A DNA stretch of 64,000 nucleotides from JACVRN01 sp963715565 (GTDB taxonomy: Bacteria > Acidobacteriota > Blastocatellia > Pyrinomonadales > Pyrinomonadaceae): assembly GCA_963715565.1 (NCBI GenBank), contig OY970256.1, positions 4,898,001-4,962,000 on the forward strand. The letters run 5' to 3'. The number at the start of each line of letters is the position of its first letter. Position 1 is the stretch's first letter. Below the pieces are notes generated by a model. That model was not told the origin of the DNA, did not search any database, and saw only the letters and a list, made by a program, of their open reading frames with translations. Shown piece by piece: positions 7,812-17,186 of this stretch. The position numbers and the translations under genes are program-made.

Positions 7812-9251
7812 ATGAATGTTTCATTCCGCGATCCGGGTGGCCGCCTGTTGGCGTTTGAGCATGGTGTCATTCGTTTTATCAAACAACCCTTCGAGTCAGA
7901 GTTAAGAGCTTTCCTCACTTCAAGCGCGGCGCAGCAGTTTGCCGAGAGCGGCGTGCTGGCTCGCACACGTTTTCTGGACGGCGCTGCGCTCGAAAAGCTT
8001 CTTGAGAATCAAAAAATAAAAAGCATCTATGACGAGTTCGAGCCCTCTGCGGTGGTCGAGCACGAGCGCATATCTTTTCAGAGCTTCCCTTATGAATGGC
8101 CGCCTGAGATGCTCTATGCGGCGGCGGAATTGACGCTCGCGATGATGGACGAGGCGCTCAACGAAGATTTCGGCCTCAAGGATGCGACGCCCTACAACGT
8201 CCTGTTCCGTGGCCCGCAGCCCGTCTTCGTTGACCTGCTTTCGTTCGAGCGCCGCGACCCGCTCGACCCGACGTGGCTCGCCCACGCGCAATTCATACGC
8301 ACGTTCCTGCTCCCGCTTCTGGTCAACAAAAATTTCGGCGTCGCGCTCGACCAGATTTTCCTGAGCCGCCGCGACGGCCTTGAGCCTGAAGACGTCGCGC
8401 GTCTCTGCGGCTCTGTGCAGAAATTTCTGCCGCCGTTTTTGACGCTCGTGACGCTGCCCGCGCAACTCTCAAAACGCGCCTCGAAGACGCGCGACGCCTC
8501 GCTCTATCAAAAACGCACTTCCGGCAATCCTGAAAAAGCTCGGTTCATACTGCGCCACACGCTCAAAGGCTTGAAGGGCAAGCTCCGCAGCGTCGAACCG
8601 CGTGCAGGGCTTCGTTCGACGTGGTCCGAGTACATGCATCAGAAGGATTACTCCGAAGAATATTTTCCCGAGAAGGAGAGGTTCGTAGCGGAAGCCTTAG
8701 GGCTCTGTTCGCCGCAGAGGGTGTTGGACATCGGTTGCAATACGGGCCACTTCAGCATCATGGCGGCGGGCGCGGGCGCGGGCGTGGTGTCGATTGATAC
8801 GGACGCGGTCGTCGTAGGCGAATTGTGGCGCAGCGCTTCGCAACAGAAGCTGAACATTCTTCCACTGGTCGTCAATCTTGCAAGGCCCAGTCCGGGCGTC
8901 GGCTGGCTCAACGCGGAGTGCACGTCGTTTCTGGACAGGGCGGAGGGAGCGTTCGATGCGGTGTTGATGCTGGCCGTCATTCATCACCTGCTCGTGACCG
9001 AGCGGATTCCATTGGAAGAAATCATGCAGCTTGCGGCCAATGTGACAACCGACCTGCTCATCGTCGAATACGTTCCTCCGCAAGACCCCATGTTCCGCCT
9101 GATAGCTCGCGGGCGCGAACACCTGCACGAGAATTTGACTAGAGAATATTTTGAAAGGGTCGCGCAACGCGGCTTTGAGATTGTGCGCGCGCAAACTTTG
9201 GGCGGGACCGGGAGAGCGCTCTACCTCATGAGGAAAAAGCATCATGCTTAA
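7812..9251 (+). CDS. SAM-dependent methyltransferase with kinase-like N-terminal region
   Basis: A 479-residue protein. The C-terminal half is a class I methyltransferase with motif I LDIGCNTGHFS (residues 305-315), an acidic strand end VVSIDTD, and AVLMLAVIHHLLV. The N-terminal ~220 residues contain LKDATPYNVLFRGPQPVFVD (D124, N129, D141). Its spacing recalls the catalytic loop and metal-binding Asp of aminoglycoside-phosphotransferase/kinase folds, and it is also seen in NoeA-like nodulation proteins. It probably methylates a sugar or lipid-linked glycan. It overlaps the next gene by 8 nt. The kinase resemblance is by eye only. Confidence 0.72.
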   Translation: MNVSFRDPGGRLLAFEHGVIRFIKQPFESELRAFLTSSAAQQFAESGVLARTRFLDGAALEKLLENQKIKSIYDEFEPSAVVEHERISFQSFPYEWPPEMLYAAAELTLAMMDEALNEDFGLKDATPYNVLFRGPQPVFVDLLSFERRDPLDPTWLAHAQFIRTFLLPLLVNKNFGVALDQIFLSRRDGLEPEDVARLCGSVQKFLPPFLTLVTLPAQLSKRASKTRDASLYQKRTSGNPEKARFILRHTLKGLKGKLRSVEPRAGLRSTWSEYMHQKDYSEEYFPEKERFVAEALGLCSPQRVLDIGCNTGHFSIMAAGAGAGVVSIDTDAVVVGELWRSASQQKLNILPLVVNLARPSPGVGWLNAECTSFLDRAEGAFDAVLMLAVIHHLLVTERIPLEEIMQLAANVTTDLLIVEYVPPQDPMFRLIARGREHLHENLTREYFERVAQRGFEIVRAQTLGGTGRALYLMRKKHHA

Positions 9252-10815
9252 AAAGCTCAGAGACCCGCTCATTGCGTTCTCGCTCTCGAATCTCTGCTTC
9301 ATCGGCGCGTGGCGCGTCCTCTTAAATCCGGGCCACTACGCTTACTATTACTACTGGAAAGTCTATCCGGGTTTTGTCGAGCTAATCTCTCTTGTGATTG
9401 ATGTGGTCATTCTCGCCGCGTTGTTCTGGGCGGCCATCGCTGTGGTCAGGCGAACGGGCAACCCATTTCTTCTCAAGCTTGCGCGATTCTGTTTTCTGCT
9501 GGTGCTCGTTATTCCCCTGAACGATTTTCGGATGCAGTTCAAGGAAGCTCATCTGCCCATACAGGTGAGCGTCTTCTTGCAGAGCGTCGTCATCATTATC
9601 GGTATCGTCGTTATAGCCTTGCTGGGATTGGCGGCGATACGTTGGTCTCGTCAACTCACTTCGGTCGCGGTCGCGCTCGTCCTCATCGTCTCGCCTTTCT
9701 TTCTGATAGCTTTTTCTCAAGCCGCATGGCTGTCTCTCAAAGCGTCGAATGCGGAGCTTTATAGAGACAAGCCGACTGCGCCGCTTCAAGCTGCGAAGAC
9801 TGATTCGTCGCCGCGCATTTTATGGATTCTGTTTGATGAGTTCGGGTACGCGGAGGGTTTTGAGAACAGGGAGGAAGGATTCACGCTGCCGGAGATTGAC
9901 GCCCTGCGCGCACAGTCGCTTTTCGCCACACAGGCTCTGCCGCCCGCGATGTTCACCAGTCGTTCCGTGCCCTCTCTGCTCACAGGCAAGATGTTAGACG
10001 ATGCCGCGCCTGTGAGCCAGAATGAGCTGATGGTGGAATTGGATGGAGGCGAAAAGGCTGGATGGTCAACATTGCCGAACGTCTTTTCGCGCGCACGCGA
10101 GGCGGGATTCAATACGGCGCTCGTCGGCTGGGCGCATCCTTATTGCCGCGTCATCGGCGATGATGTGAATAGCTGTTTTTGGGAGTCGATCTGTTTCTGG
10201 GATCAAACGCTTCAGCCCGTTTGCCCGCAAAGGGGAATGACCATTCTGGACGGCATGATGTTGTGGCCGCAGAAGATTCTCTTCCGCATTCCCGGCGCGT
10301 CGCGTTTCTTCACAGTGCCGGACATCCTGAATGTGCAGCGCACGCATACCGAGTCGTACCTGAACCTGCTCGCGCACTCGGAAGAAGTCCTGACCAATCC
10401 CGCTTTCAATTTAACTTATCTACACTTGCCGGTCCCGCATTGCCCCTGCATTTACAATAGCGCGGAAGGCCAGTTGTCATCGCGGGTTAAGAATAATTAT
10501 GTTGATAATCTAATCCTGACCGACCGCACACTGGGAGAACTGCGTCGCCGTATGGAAAGCGCGGGGCTCTGGGACGATACGATTGTGCTGGTGAGTTCGG
10601 ACCACTGGTTAAGAGAGGAAAATAAGACAGACCGGCGCATTCCCTTCATACTCAAAATGCCCGGTCAAAAAACGGGCATCTCGTATGATGCTCCCTTCAA
10701 TACAGTGGTGAGTCACGACCTGGTGCTGGCGCTCTTGCGCGGTGAGCTGAAGGATGCCGAAGGGGTCGCCGGGTGGCTGGATGGGCATCGCTCGATTGTG
10801 GAGGGGCGCTATTGA
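9244..10815 (+). CDS. Membrane-anchored sulfatase/phosphotransferase-like protein
   Basis: A 523-residue protein with four to five hydrophobic segments in the first ~160 residues, followed by an alkaline-phosphatase-superfamily domain. The metal-binding start RILWILFDEFG (D198), a PAMFTSRSVPSLLTGK segment where the nucleophilic Thr/Ser usually lies (T238), and TIVLVSSDHW near the end of the domain are visible. The layout matches membrane phosphoethanolamine/phosphoglycerol transferases and sulfatase-like proteins, so it may add a phospho-substituent to the glycan outside the membrane. It overlaps the methyltransferase gene by 8 nt. Confidence 0.72.
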   Translation: MLKKLRDPLIAFSLSNLCFIGAWRVLLNPGHYAYYYYWKVYPGFVELISLVIDVVILAALFWAAIAVVRRTGNPFLLKLARFCFLLVLVIPLNDFRMQFKEAHLPIQVSVFLQSVVIIIGIVVIALLGLAAIRWSRQLTSVAVALVLIVSPFFLIAFSQAAWLSLKASNAELYRDKPTAPLQAAKTDSSPRILWILFDEFGYAEGFENREEGFTLPEIDALRAQSLFATQALPPAMFTSRSVPSLLTGKMLDDAAPVSQNELMVELDGGEKAGWSTLPNVFSRAREAGFNTALVGWAHPYCRVIGDDVNSCFWESICFWDQTLQPVCPQRGMTILDGMMLWPQKILFRIPGASRFFTVPDILNVQRTHTESYLNLLAHSEEVLTNPAFNLTYLHLPVPHCPCIYNSAEGQLSSRVKNNYVDNLILTDRTLGELRRRMESAGLWDDTIVLVSSDHWLREENKTDRRIPFILKMPGQKTGISYDAPFNTVVSHDLVLALLRGELKDAEGVAGWLDGHRSIVEGRY

Positions 10816-10879
10816 CGAGTATGATAAAAAGTTTCCGGGCGCATGGCTTCCCGTATAAACTTTGTCTTCAGTTGCCGCA

Positions 10880-12265
10880 ATGAGCAAGAGTCAATCTCAG
10901 CAAGAGCCTCGTCGCATCCTGCGCATCATCGCCCGCCTCAACGTCGGCGGGCCTGCGCGGCATGTCGTGTGGCTCACGCGCGGCTTGCAGAATGCTGAGT
11001 ACACGACCCGGCTTGTGACGGGCGTTGTGCCGCCGGGCGAGGACGATATGGGCTACTTCGCCACGGAGAACAATGTCGAGCCGCTCGTGATGAAGGAGAT
11101 GAGCCGCGAGATTTCTCCGAAGGACGCCGTCACGGTCTGGAAGCTTTATAGACTGATGAAGCGCGAGCGCCCCGCGATTGTGCACACGCACACGGCCAAG
11201 GCCGGGACGGTCGGGCGCGTGGCCGGTCTACTATATCGCTGGCTGACGTGGCGCACGCTCGCAGGCCGTCCTCGCAGGTGTCGCTTCGTGCACACCTATC
11301 ACGGCCACATCTTTCACAGCTACTACGGCTCGTTAAAGACGCGCCTCTTTCTCCTGATTGAAAAGACGCTCGCGCGGATTGCGACCGACCGCATCGTTAC
11401 CATCAGCCCGCAGCAGTTTCTAGAGATTCACGAAAAGTTCGGCGTCGGGCGCGCGGAACAATTCGCGGTCGTCCCGCTCGGGCTCGATACAAAGGTCTTT
11501 GCTGACTGGCGCAAGCGGCGACACATCCTGCGCGACGAGCTGCGTGCTCAGCCGCGCGACGTGCTCGTAGGCATCGTCGGGCGGCTGACCGAAATTAAAA
11601 ATCACCGTCTCTTTCTGGAATCCATCGCGCGTTATAAAGAGCGCGCGGGTGTCGAGCTTCGAGACGGCGGGCGCGTGCGCTTTATAGTCATCGGCGACGG
11701 CCACCTGCGCCGGGAGTTGGAAGCCGAGCAAAGCGCGCTTGGCTTGACTGACGATGTTATCTTTTTAGGGACACGGGTTGATGCCGAGAATTTTTATCCG
11801 GCGCTGGACGCGGTCGCGCTCACTTCGCTGAACGAAGGAACGCCGCTGACCTTGATTGAAGCGATGGCGAATGCACGCGCGGTTGTCGCTACAAACGTCG
11901 GCGGCGTCGTGGATTTGCTGGGTGAAAGGGCTGGCAGTGATTTCGGCTGGGGGGCCGATGAGGGCGACGAGGATTTTCAAGTTCGTGAACACGGCCTGCT
12001 TGTCCGCCCGCAGGACGCTGAGAGTTTTAGCCATGCGCTCGACTACATCATCAAGTCGAAAGAGAAAAGAGAGTTGATGGGCGAGCGCGCCCTCAGGTTT
12101 GTCGAGCGCAACTATTCAGTGGGCCGTCTGCTTGCGGACGTGCAGAATCTTTATGCAGAATTGCTTGGCGGCGCGGCGGCGAGTGCGGAGCGCGCTGCTT
12201 CGTTGACGGAAGCCAAGGGCGGTATCACGCGACTCGCGCAAGAGGCGCGTTTGAAAGGGGACTAA
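10880..12265 (+). CDS. GT4-family glycosyltransferase
   Basis: A 461-residue GT-B glycosyltransferase. The N-terminal part begins RILRIIARLNVGGPARHVVWL, the common GT4 acceptor-side start with a glycine-rich loop. The C-terminal half has VGRLTEIKNHRLFLE, VIGDGHLRRELE, ALTSLNEGTPLTLIEAMANA with the E-x7-E-type donor-binding motif, and VATNVGGVVDLL. A ~20-residue acidic insertion (RAGSDFGWGADEGDEDF) follows. ATG 10880 is preferred to TTG 10862 although no strong Shine-Dalgarno is present. Confidence 0.85.
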   Translation: MSKSQSQQEPRRILRIIARLNVGGPARHVVWLTRGLQNAEYTTRLVTGVVPPGEDDMGYFATENNVEPLVMKEMSREISPKDAVTVWKLYRLMKRERPAIVHTHTAKAGTVGRVAGLLYRWLTWRTLAGRPRRCRFVHTYHGHIFHSYYGSLKTRLFLLIEKTLARIATDRIVTISPQQFLEIHEKFGVGRAEQFAVVPLGLDTKVFADWRKRRHILRDELRAQPRDVLVGIVGRLTEIKNHRLFLESIARYKERAGVELRDGGRVRFIVIGDGHLRRELEAEQSALGLTDDVIFLGTRVDAENFYPALDAVALTSLNEGTPLTLIEAMANARAVVATNVGGVVDLLGERAGSDFGWGADEGDEDFQVREHGLLVRPQDAESFSHALDYIIKSKEKRELMGERALRFVERNYSVGRLLADVQNLYAELLGGAAASAERAASLTEAKGGITRLAQEARLKGD

Positions 12266-12269
12266 ACTT

Positions 12270-13283
12270 TTGCGAGTATTAATCACAGGCGGCGCTGGCT
12301 TTATCGGCTCGCATCTCTCGGATGCCTACATCGCGCGCGGCGATGAAGTCTACGTCATAGACGATCTTTCGACCGGCAGCATCGAAAATATTCACCACCT
12401 CAAGCACAACCCGCTGTTTCACTACACGATTGATTCGGTGCACAACCAGCCGGTCGTCGCTGAGCTTGTAGACCAGTGCGACGTCATCGTTCACTTAGCG
12501 GCAGCCGTCGGCGTCAAGCTCATTGTAGAGAGCCCCGTGCGGACCATCGAGACGAATGTGCACGGCACGGAAGTCGTGCTCTCGCTCGCCAACAAGAAGA
12601 AGAAGAAGGTGCTGATTGCCTCTACGTCCGAAGTCTACGGGCTGTCGGCTGAAGTCCCTTTTCGAGAGGACGGCAATCTGGTCATGGGCGCGACCACGAA
12701 GGGCCGCTGGTCCTATGCCTGCTCGAAAGCGATTGACGAATTTCTGGCCCTTGCCTACTGGCGGGAGAAGAAGCTGCCGACCGTGGTGGTGCGTCTCTTC
12801 AACACGGTGGGGCCGCGACAGACGGGCCAGTACGGGATGGTCATCCCGACCTTTGTCAAACAGGCGCTCGCAGGAAGACCCATTACCATCTATGGCGACG
12901 GCACGCAATCGCGCTGCTTCGGTTTCGTAGGCGACGTGGTGCAGGCGCTCATTCGCCTGATGGATCACGAGGACGCGGTGGGTCAGGTCTTCAACATCGG
13001 CTCAAGCGAAGAAGTGACGATTCACGAACTGGCCGAGCGCGTCAAGGCGCTCACGCAATCGGATTCCGAGATTACTTTTACGCCCTACGACGAGGCTTAC
13101 GAGGAAGGCTTTGAAGACATGCCGCGCCGCGTGCCCGATATTTCCAAGGTCCGCGAGCTGGTAGGCTTTCGCCCGCAGATGTCGCTCGAAGGCATACTGC
13201 AATCGGTCATCAACTATCACAGCGGGCGACCGCACGCCGGCGACGCACTCTACGCCCGTGCCGTCGAACCCGGCACAACGTAA
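12270..13283 (+). CDS. NAD-dependent nucleotide-sugar epimerase/dehydratase
   Basis: A 337-residue extended SDR with TGGAGFIGSH (residues 6-15), STSEVYG, catalytic YACSK (Y149, K153), NTVGPRQTGQYGMVIPTFV and FGFVGDVVQALIRLM. It belongs with UDP-sugar 4-epimerases and decarboxylases; the exact substrate cannot be read from the sequence. The start is TTG 12270, placed by the immediately following Rossmann strand and AAGGGG 11-16 nt upstream. Only 4 nt separate it from the glycosyltransferase. Confidence 0.8.
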   Translation: MRVLITGGAGFIGSHLSDAYIARGDEVYVIDDLSTGSIENIHHLKHNPLFHYTIDSVHNQPVVAELVDQCDVIVHLAAAVGVKLIVESPVRTIETNVHGTEVVLSLANKKKKKVLIASTSEVYGLSAEVPFREDGNLVMGATTKGRWSYACSKAIDEFLALAYWREKKLPTVVVRLFNTVGPRQTGQYGMVIPTFVKQALAGRPITIYGDGTQSRCFGFVGDVVQALIRLMDHEDAVGQVFNIGSSEEVTIHELAERVKALTQSDSEITFTPYDEAYEEGFEDMPRRVPDISKVRELVGFRPQMSLEGILQSVINYHSGRPHAGDALYARAVEPGTT

Positions 13284-13287
13284 AACA

Positions 13288-13386
13288 AGGGATGAGGGCG
13301 GAGGGATGAGGGATGAAAAGGAAGCTATTCAACATTGAATGGTTTTTCTTTCAGTCCTCATCCCTCATCCCTCCGCCCTCATCCCT
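13288..13386. repeat. GATGAGG heptamer hairpin, perfect arms
   Basis: Arms 13288-13316 and 13358-13386 are perfect reverse complements over 29 nt, made of GATGAGG/GCGGAGG heptamers. The loop contains a smaller dyad (ATTCA/TGAAT, 13327-13340) and the AAAAGGAAGC...TTTTTC core style shared with sister elements. It lies 4 nt after the epimerase stop. Confidence 0.92.
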
Positions 13387-13403
13387 GCTTTTGGAGCCTC
13401 ATC

Positions 13404-13823
13404 ATGATTGATAATCCGATTAGTTTTCCGTGCCCGCATTGTAATGAATATATCAACACCTCTATGGAGAGGTGTCGTTTCTGTTCGCAGCCTATAGATC
13501 GCGAGGTGGCTCAGCAGGCTGCCTACGTGCAGGAGAAGGTCAATCAGGCGTACAACCAGGCCAGTTACATCAGGCTCATGGCGGGGTCGATGTGGATTTT
13601 CTTCCTCCTGCGATTTATTGTCGGGATATTGACGTGGGCTTTTCTGTTCACGTTCTTCGCCGTGCCGATTTCGGTCATCATCTGGCATGGAAAGTTCGGC
13701 GGCATACAGTCGCCCGACCCGGATTTCGCCAGGGCGCGGCGAACTAAAAATATAGCCCTGCTCATCTGGGCTCCGATGATCTTGCTCTTTCCGCTTTTAG
13801 TCGTGTTGAGCGCATTCCTGTAA
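13404..13823 (+). CDS. Zinc-ribbon membrane protein of unknown function
   Basis: A 139-residue protein. The N-terminus carries CPHC and CRFC pairs (residues ~9-27), forming a likely zinc ribbon. It is followed by a helical segment, two hydrophobic segments (WIFFLLRFIVGILTWAFLFTFFAVPISVII) and a C-terminal hydrophobic helix (IALLIWAPMILLFPLLVVL). ATG 13404 is used because GGAG lies 8 nt upstream; a longer in-frame version would be encoded by the repeat element and is rejected. I do not recognise a function. Confidence 0.75.
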   Translation: MIDNPISFPCPHCNEYINTSMERCRFCSQPIDREVAQQAAYVQEKVNQAYNQASYIRLMAGSMWIFFLLRFIVGILTWAFLFTFFAVPISVIIWHGKFGGIQSPDPDFARARRTKNIALLIWAPMILLFPLLVVLSAFL

Positions 13824-13933
13824 GATGAATGGCTCTCTCTCGGGGTTCGGCACTTGATTTGTCGCGGGCAATCAACTAGGTTTCTCGTTTCGCCACGCCT
13901 GAAGCCGCCGAGTCTTCGGGATTCCGATAACCC

Positions 13934-15742
13934 ATGCAATTCAGCAAGCTACAAATTACGGCGGTTGCGACCTCCTTCGCGCTGGCGGTTCTGTTGACGC
14001 CGGTAGTGCGCTGGCTGGCGCGTCGCTGGGGCATGGTCGCCAAGCCGAAGATTGATCGCTGGCACAAGAAGCCTACGGCCATGCTCGGAGGCGTCGCCAT
14101 CTGGGCCGCCGTGACGCTCGCCTATCTTCTGTTCCTGCCGCACACGCCCTACGCCTGGGTCGTGATGGGGGCCAGCACCTTTCTCTTTCTGGTCGGACTC
14201 GCGGACGACATCTTCCACGCCAAGCCTTACCAGAAACTAATCGGGCAGGTGATGGGCGCGGCCTTTGTTATCTATTACGGGCTGACGCTGCCGTGGACCA
14301 GTTCGACCACCGTCAACATGGCGTTCACCATCTTCTGGCTGATAGGCATCACCAACGCCATCAACCTGCTGGACAACATGGACGGGCTGGCGGCAGGCAT
14401 CGCGGCGATTGCTTCGGTCTTTCTGGCCTTCTCGTTTGCGGCCAACGGTCAGTACACGGAAGCACTGATGCTGGCGGTGTTCAGTGCCGCGCTCGTAGGC
14501 TTTCTAGTCTACAACTCGAACCCCGCATCGGTCTTCATGGGCGATTGCGGCTCCATGTTCATAGGCTTCTTCCTGGCAAGCTCTGCATTGATGTCTGTCG
14601 CGGGTGGTCGCTCGCGCTCGTTTCTGCCCGTGCTGGCCGTGCCGATTCTTATCCTGCTGATTCCCATCTTTGACACGACATTTGTTACGCTGCTCAGAAA
14701 ACTTTCGGGACGCGCAGCGACGCAAGGAGGGCGCGATCATACTTCGCACCGTCTTGTAGCTTTAGGGATGAGCGAGCGCCGAGCGGTGCTGATGCTCTAC
14801 GGTTTCGCCGCGCTCTCCGGACTTCTGGCGATGCTGGTGCGCGAACTCAATCTGGACGTGAGCATCGCCACCATCTCGGGCTTTACGGTGGTGCTGACGC
14901 TCTTGGGCGTGTATCTGGCGGGCGTCAAGGTCTACGACGAAGAGGAAGACTTAACGAAGGCGCGGGAAAAGCCTCTCTTCGCTTTTCTGGTGGACGTCTC
15001 CTACAAGCGGCGTGTCTTCGAGGTGATGCTGGACCTTGTGCTCATCATCCTCTCTTACTACACGGCCTACGTCCTGCGCTTCGGCCCTATGTCGGAGGCG
15101 GAAGTGTGGAAGGTTTTCTTTCGCACGCTGCCCGTCGTCCTCTTCGTCAAGATGGCTACGTTTCTGGTGGTGGGAGTTTACAGGGGTCTCTGGCGCTACA
15201 CGAGCATTGACGATCTGGTGGTCTTTGCCAAGGGCGTCGTTTTAAGCTCGCTTGCGTGCGTGCTCGCTATTTTGTTTGCGTTCAGGTTCGAGGGCGTCTC
15301 GCGCACGGTCTTTATCATCGACGCGATGCTGCTTTTGATGACGGTCGCGGGCAGCCGCATGGCCTTCCGACTCTTCCGACAGATTTTGCCCGCGCAAGCT
15401 GCGCGCGACGGCTGCCGCGTTCTGATTTACGGCGCGGGCGACGGCGGCGAGCTGCTCCTGCGCGAGATTTTGAACAACCGCGAATTGCAGTACGCGCCCG
15501 TGGGCTTTGTGGACGACGACCCCAAAAAGAAAGACAAGCTGATACACGGGCTTCGTGTCTACGGCGGCAACGGCGCTTTGAGCACAGTCTGCCGGGACCA
15601 GCGCGTGGACGAAGTTCTCATCTCCAGCTCACGCTTTACCGAAGAGCGGCTGCGCGAGATTCAACGCGACTGCCGCGAATCAAACGTCGTCTTAAAACGC
15701 ATGCACATCGTGATAGAGACGCTGGACGAAGAAGGATTTTAA
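13934..15742 (+). CDS. MraY/WecA-type sugar-1-P transferase fused to CapD-like TM/Rossmann domain
   Basis: A 602-residue protein. Residues 1-~330 form a MraY/WecA-family polyprenyl-phosphate sugar-1-phosphate transferase with D91-D92, NLLDNMDGLAAG (144-155), MGDCGSMF (D204), IPIFDTTFVTLLRK (D247) and GRDHTSHRL (H269, H272). It would start repeat-unit assembly on undecaprenyl phosphate. Residues ~345-602 look like the N-terminal part of CapD/WbpM/PglF: four membrane segments, then a Rossmann-like VLIYGAGDGGELLLREI and GFVDDDPKKK. The catalytic SDR dehydratase domain of those proteins is absent. The second half may be regulatory or a nucleotide-sugar sensor. ATG 13934 is the first start. Confidence 0.82.
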   Translation: MQFSKLQITAVATSFALAVLLTPVVRWLARRWGMVAKPKIDRWHKKPTAMLGGVAIWAAVTLAYLLFLPHTPYAWVVMGASTFLFLVGLADDIFHAKPYQKLIGQVMGAAFVIYYGLTLPWTSSTTVNMAFTIFWLIGITNAINLLDNMDGLAAGIAAIASVFLAFSFAANGQYTEALMLAVFSAALVGFLVYNSNPASVFMGDCGSMFIGFFLASSALMSVAGGRSRSFLPVLAVPILILLIPIFDTTFVTLLRKLSGRAATQGGRDHTSHRLVALGMSERRAVLMLYGFAALSGLLAMLVRELNLDVSIATISGFTVVLTLLGVYLAGVKVYDEEEDLTKAREKPLFAFLVDVSYKRRVFEVMLDLVLIILSYYTAYVLRFGPMSEAEVWKVFFRTLPVVLFVKMATFLVVGVYRGLWRYTSIDDLVVFAKGVVLSSLACVLAILFAFRFEGVSRTVFIIDAMLLLMTVAGSRMAFRLFRQILPAQAARDGCRVLIYGAGDGGELLLREILNNRELQYAPVGFVDDDPKKKDKLIHGLRVYGGNGALSTVCRDQRVDEVLISSSRFTEERLREIQRDCRESNVVLKRMHIVIETLDEEGF

Positions 15743-15863
15743 ATTTTCGATTTGCGATTGCCGATTTGCGATTGGAAGAGGATGAAAAGCTTTTAATCTG
15801 ATAATTTCAAATCTCTGATTTGTCCTCTTCCAATCGAAAATCGAAAATCCAAAATCGAAAATT
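15742..15863. repeat. GATTTGC heptamer hairpin with conserved core
   Basis: The 41-nt arms 15742-15782 and 15823-15863 match at 36 of 41 positions. They carry CGATTTG/CGATTGC heptamers and end with GGAAGAGGA against TCCTCTTCC. The core TGAAAAGCTTTTAA...AATTTCAAATCTCTGATTTG recurs in inverted orientation at 48343-48460. The element starts in the stop codon of the upstream gene and ends 6 nt before the next GTG start. Confidence 0.92.
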
Positions 15864-15869
15864 CTTATC

Positions 15870-17186
15870 GTGTATCAACTGAAGCTCGTACATTTGCGTG
15901 CGCCCGTCTGGCGCTTTCTGCTTGTGTTGCCCGTCGCGCTCTCGTTCTTTCTGGCGTGGAGCGCGGCCCGTTGGTACATGGGCAACGAGATTGCTTCGGT
16001 CGCGGCGCGTATGCCCGAGGGCGCAATCGAGACGGCGCAGAGCGCTACAAGGCTTGCGCCCGACGACCCGCTGACGCATTGGAGCCTCGCCGCGCTCGAA
16101 CAAAGAGGCGTCTCTTCGGAACAGGTCGCGGCGGCGGTCAGTGCGTATGAACGCGCCGTCAGTCTTTCCCCGCACGACTTTCGTTTGTGGGTTGACTTGG
16201 GGCGCGCGCGCGAGCAGGCGGGCGATGCGCGAGGCAGCGAGCAAGCCTTAAGACGTGCGATAGAGCTTGCGCCCGCGTATGTCTGGCCTCGCTGGCATCT
16301 GGGAAATTTTCTGGTCCGGCAGGGGCGCAACGACGAAGGCTTTAACGAACTGCGGCTCGTTGCCGAAAGCGATAACACAAAGCGCGGGGCTGTCTTTGAC
16401 CTCGCTTGGAACGTCTACGGCGGCGACGTGGAGATGATGAGACGCGCGGCGGCTGAATCTCCGACCGTGCGCGTGGATTTCCTGAGCTATCTTTTGACGC
16501 GCAGGCGTGTGGACGAAGCTTACAAGCTCTGGTCCGGCTTTAGTGCAGCGGAAAAGCGCGAGCAGGCGGCGGTCGGGCAAACTCTGGTTAATTATCTAGT
16601 CGAAGAAAAAAGATTCCGCGCTGCCGCAGAGGTTGCGCGCGAGGCCATTGCGAGCGGCCAAGAGGGCGGCGCGCTCATGATTACGCCCGGCAAGATTACA
16701 AACGGCGATTTTGAAAGCGCGGTCGCGCAATCGGGCGCAAGCGCTTTCGATTGGCGCGTGACAAACGTTCAGCAAGCGCAGATTGCGCTCGATCCCGCGC
16801 GCCCGCATGGCGGGCAGCGCAGCCTGTTTGTGCGCTTCAACGCTACAGGGGCTCTTACTTTCGAGAACGTCACGCAAACCATCGCCGTCGAGCCCGGCGC
16901 TCAATACCGCCTGACGTTTTACGTACGCACGAACGAACTCAAGACCGCATCGGCTCCCATTGTGCAGGTTTTGAACGCGGCGAACGGCAGGTTGCTTGCG
17001 GCTTCGCAGCCCGCGCCTGCGGGACAGAGCGACTGGCAAGAGGTCGCCGTGGATTTCAAGCTGCCGCCGGATTTGGACGGCATTACCCTGCGCATGAGCC
17101 GCGCGGCGTGCACGGCAGAGAACGGTGTGTGCCCGATATTCGGCACTGTTTGGTATGACGACTTCAATCTACAACTCGTCGGCTGA
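15870..17186 (+). CDS. TPR protein with C-terminal carbohydrate-binding-like domain
   Basis: A 438-residue protein starting with GTG directly after the hairpin. One N-terminal membrane helix (FLLVLPVALSFFLAW) is followed by TPR-like helices (residues ~50-150, with AYERAVSLSPHDFRLWVDLGRAREQAG and LRRAIELAPAYVWPRWHLGNFLVRQG). The C-terminal ~170 residues start ITNGDFESAVAQSGASAFDW and contain QYRLTFYVRTNEL and WYDDFNLQLVG, a CBM-like jelly-roll layout. It is probably anchored in the inner membrane and faces the periplasm beside the polymerase encoded next, with which it overlaps by 32 nt; a role with the polymerase is inferred from that. Confidence 0.7.
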   Translation: MYQLKLVHLRAPVWRFLLVLPVALSFFLAWSAARWYMGNEIASVAARMPEGAIETAQSATRLAPDDPLTHWSLAALEQRGVSSEQVAAAVSAYERAVSLSPHDFRLWVDLGRAREQAGDARGSEQALRRAIELAPAYVWPRWHLGNFLVRQGRNDEGFNELRLVAESDNTKRGAVFDLAWNVYGGDVEMMRRAAAESPTVRVDFLSYLLTRRRVDEAYKLWSGFSAAEKREQAAVGQTLVNYLVEEKRFRAAAEVAREAIASGQEGGALMITPGKITNGDFESAVAQSGASAFDWRVTNVQQAQIALDPARPHGGQRSLFVRFNATGALTFENVTQTIAVEPGAQYRLTFYVRTNELKTASAPIVQVLNAANGRLLAASQPAPAGQSDWQEVAVDFKLPPDLDGITLRMSRAACTAENGVCPIFGTVWYDDFNLQLVG

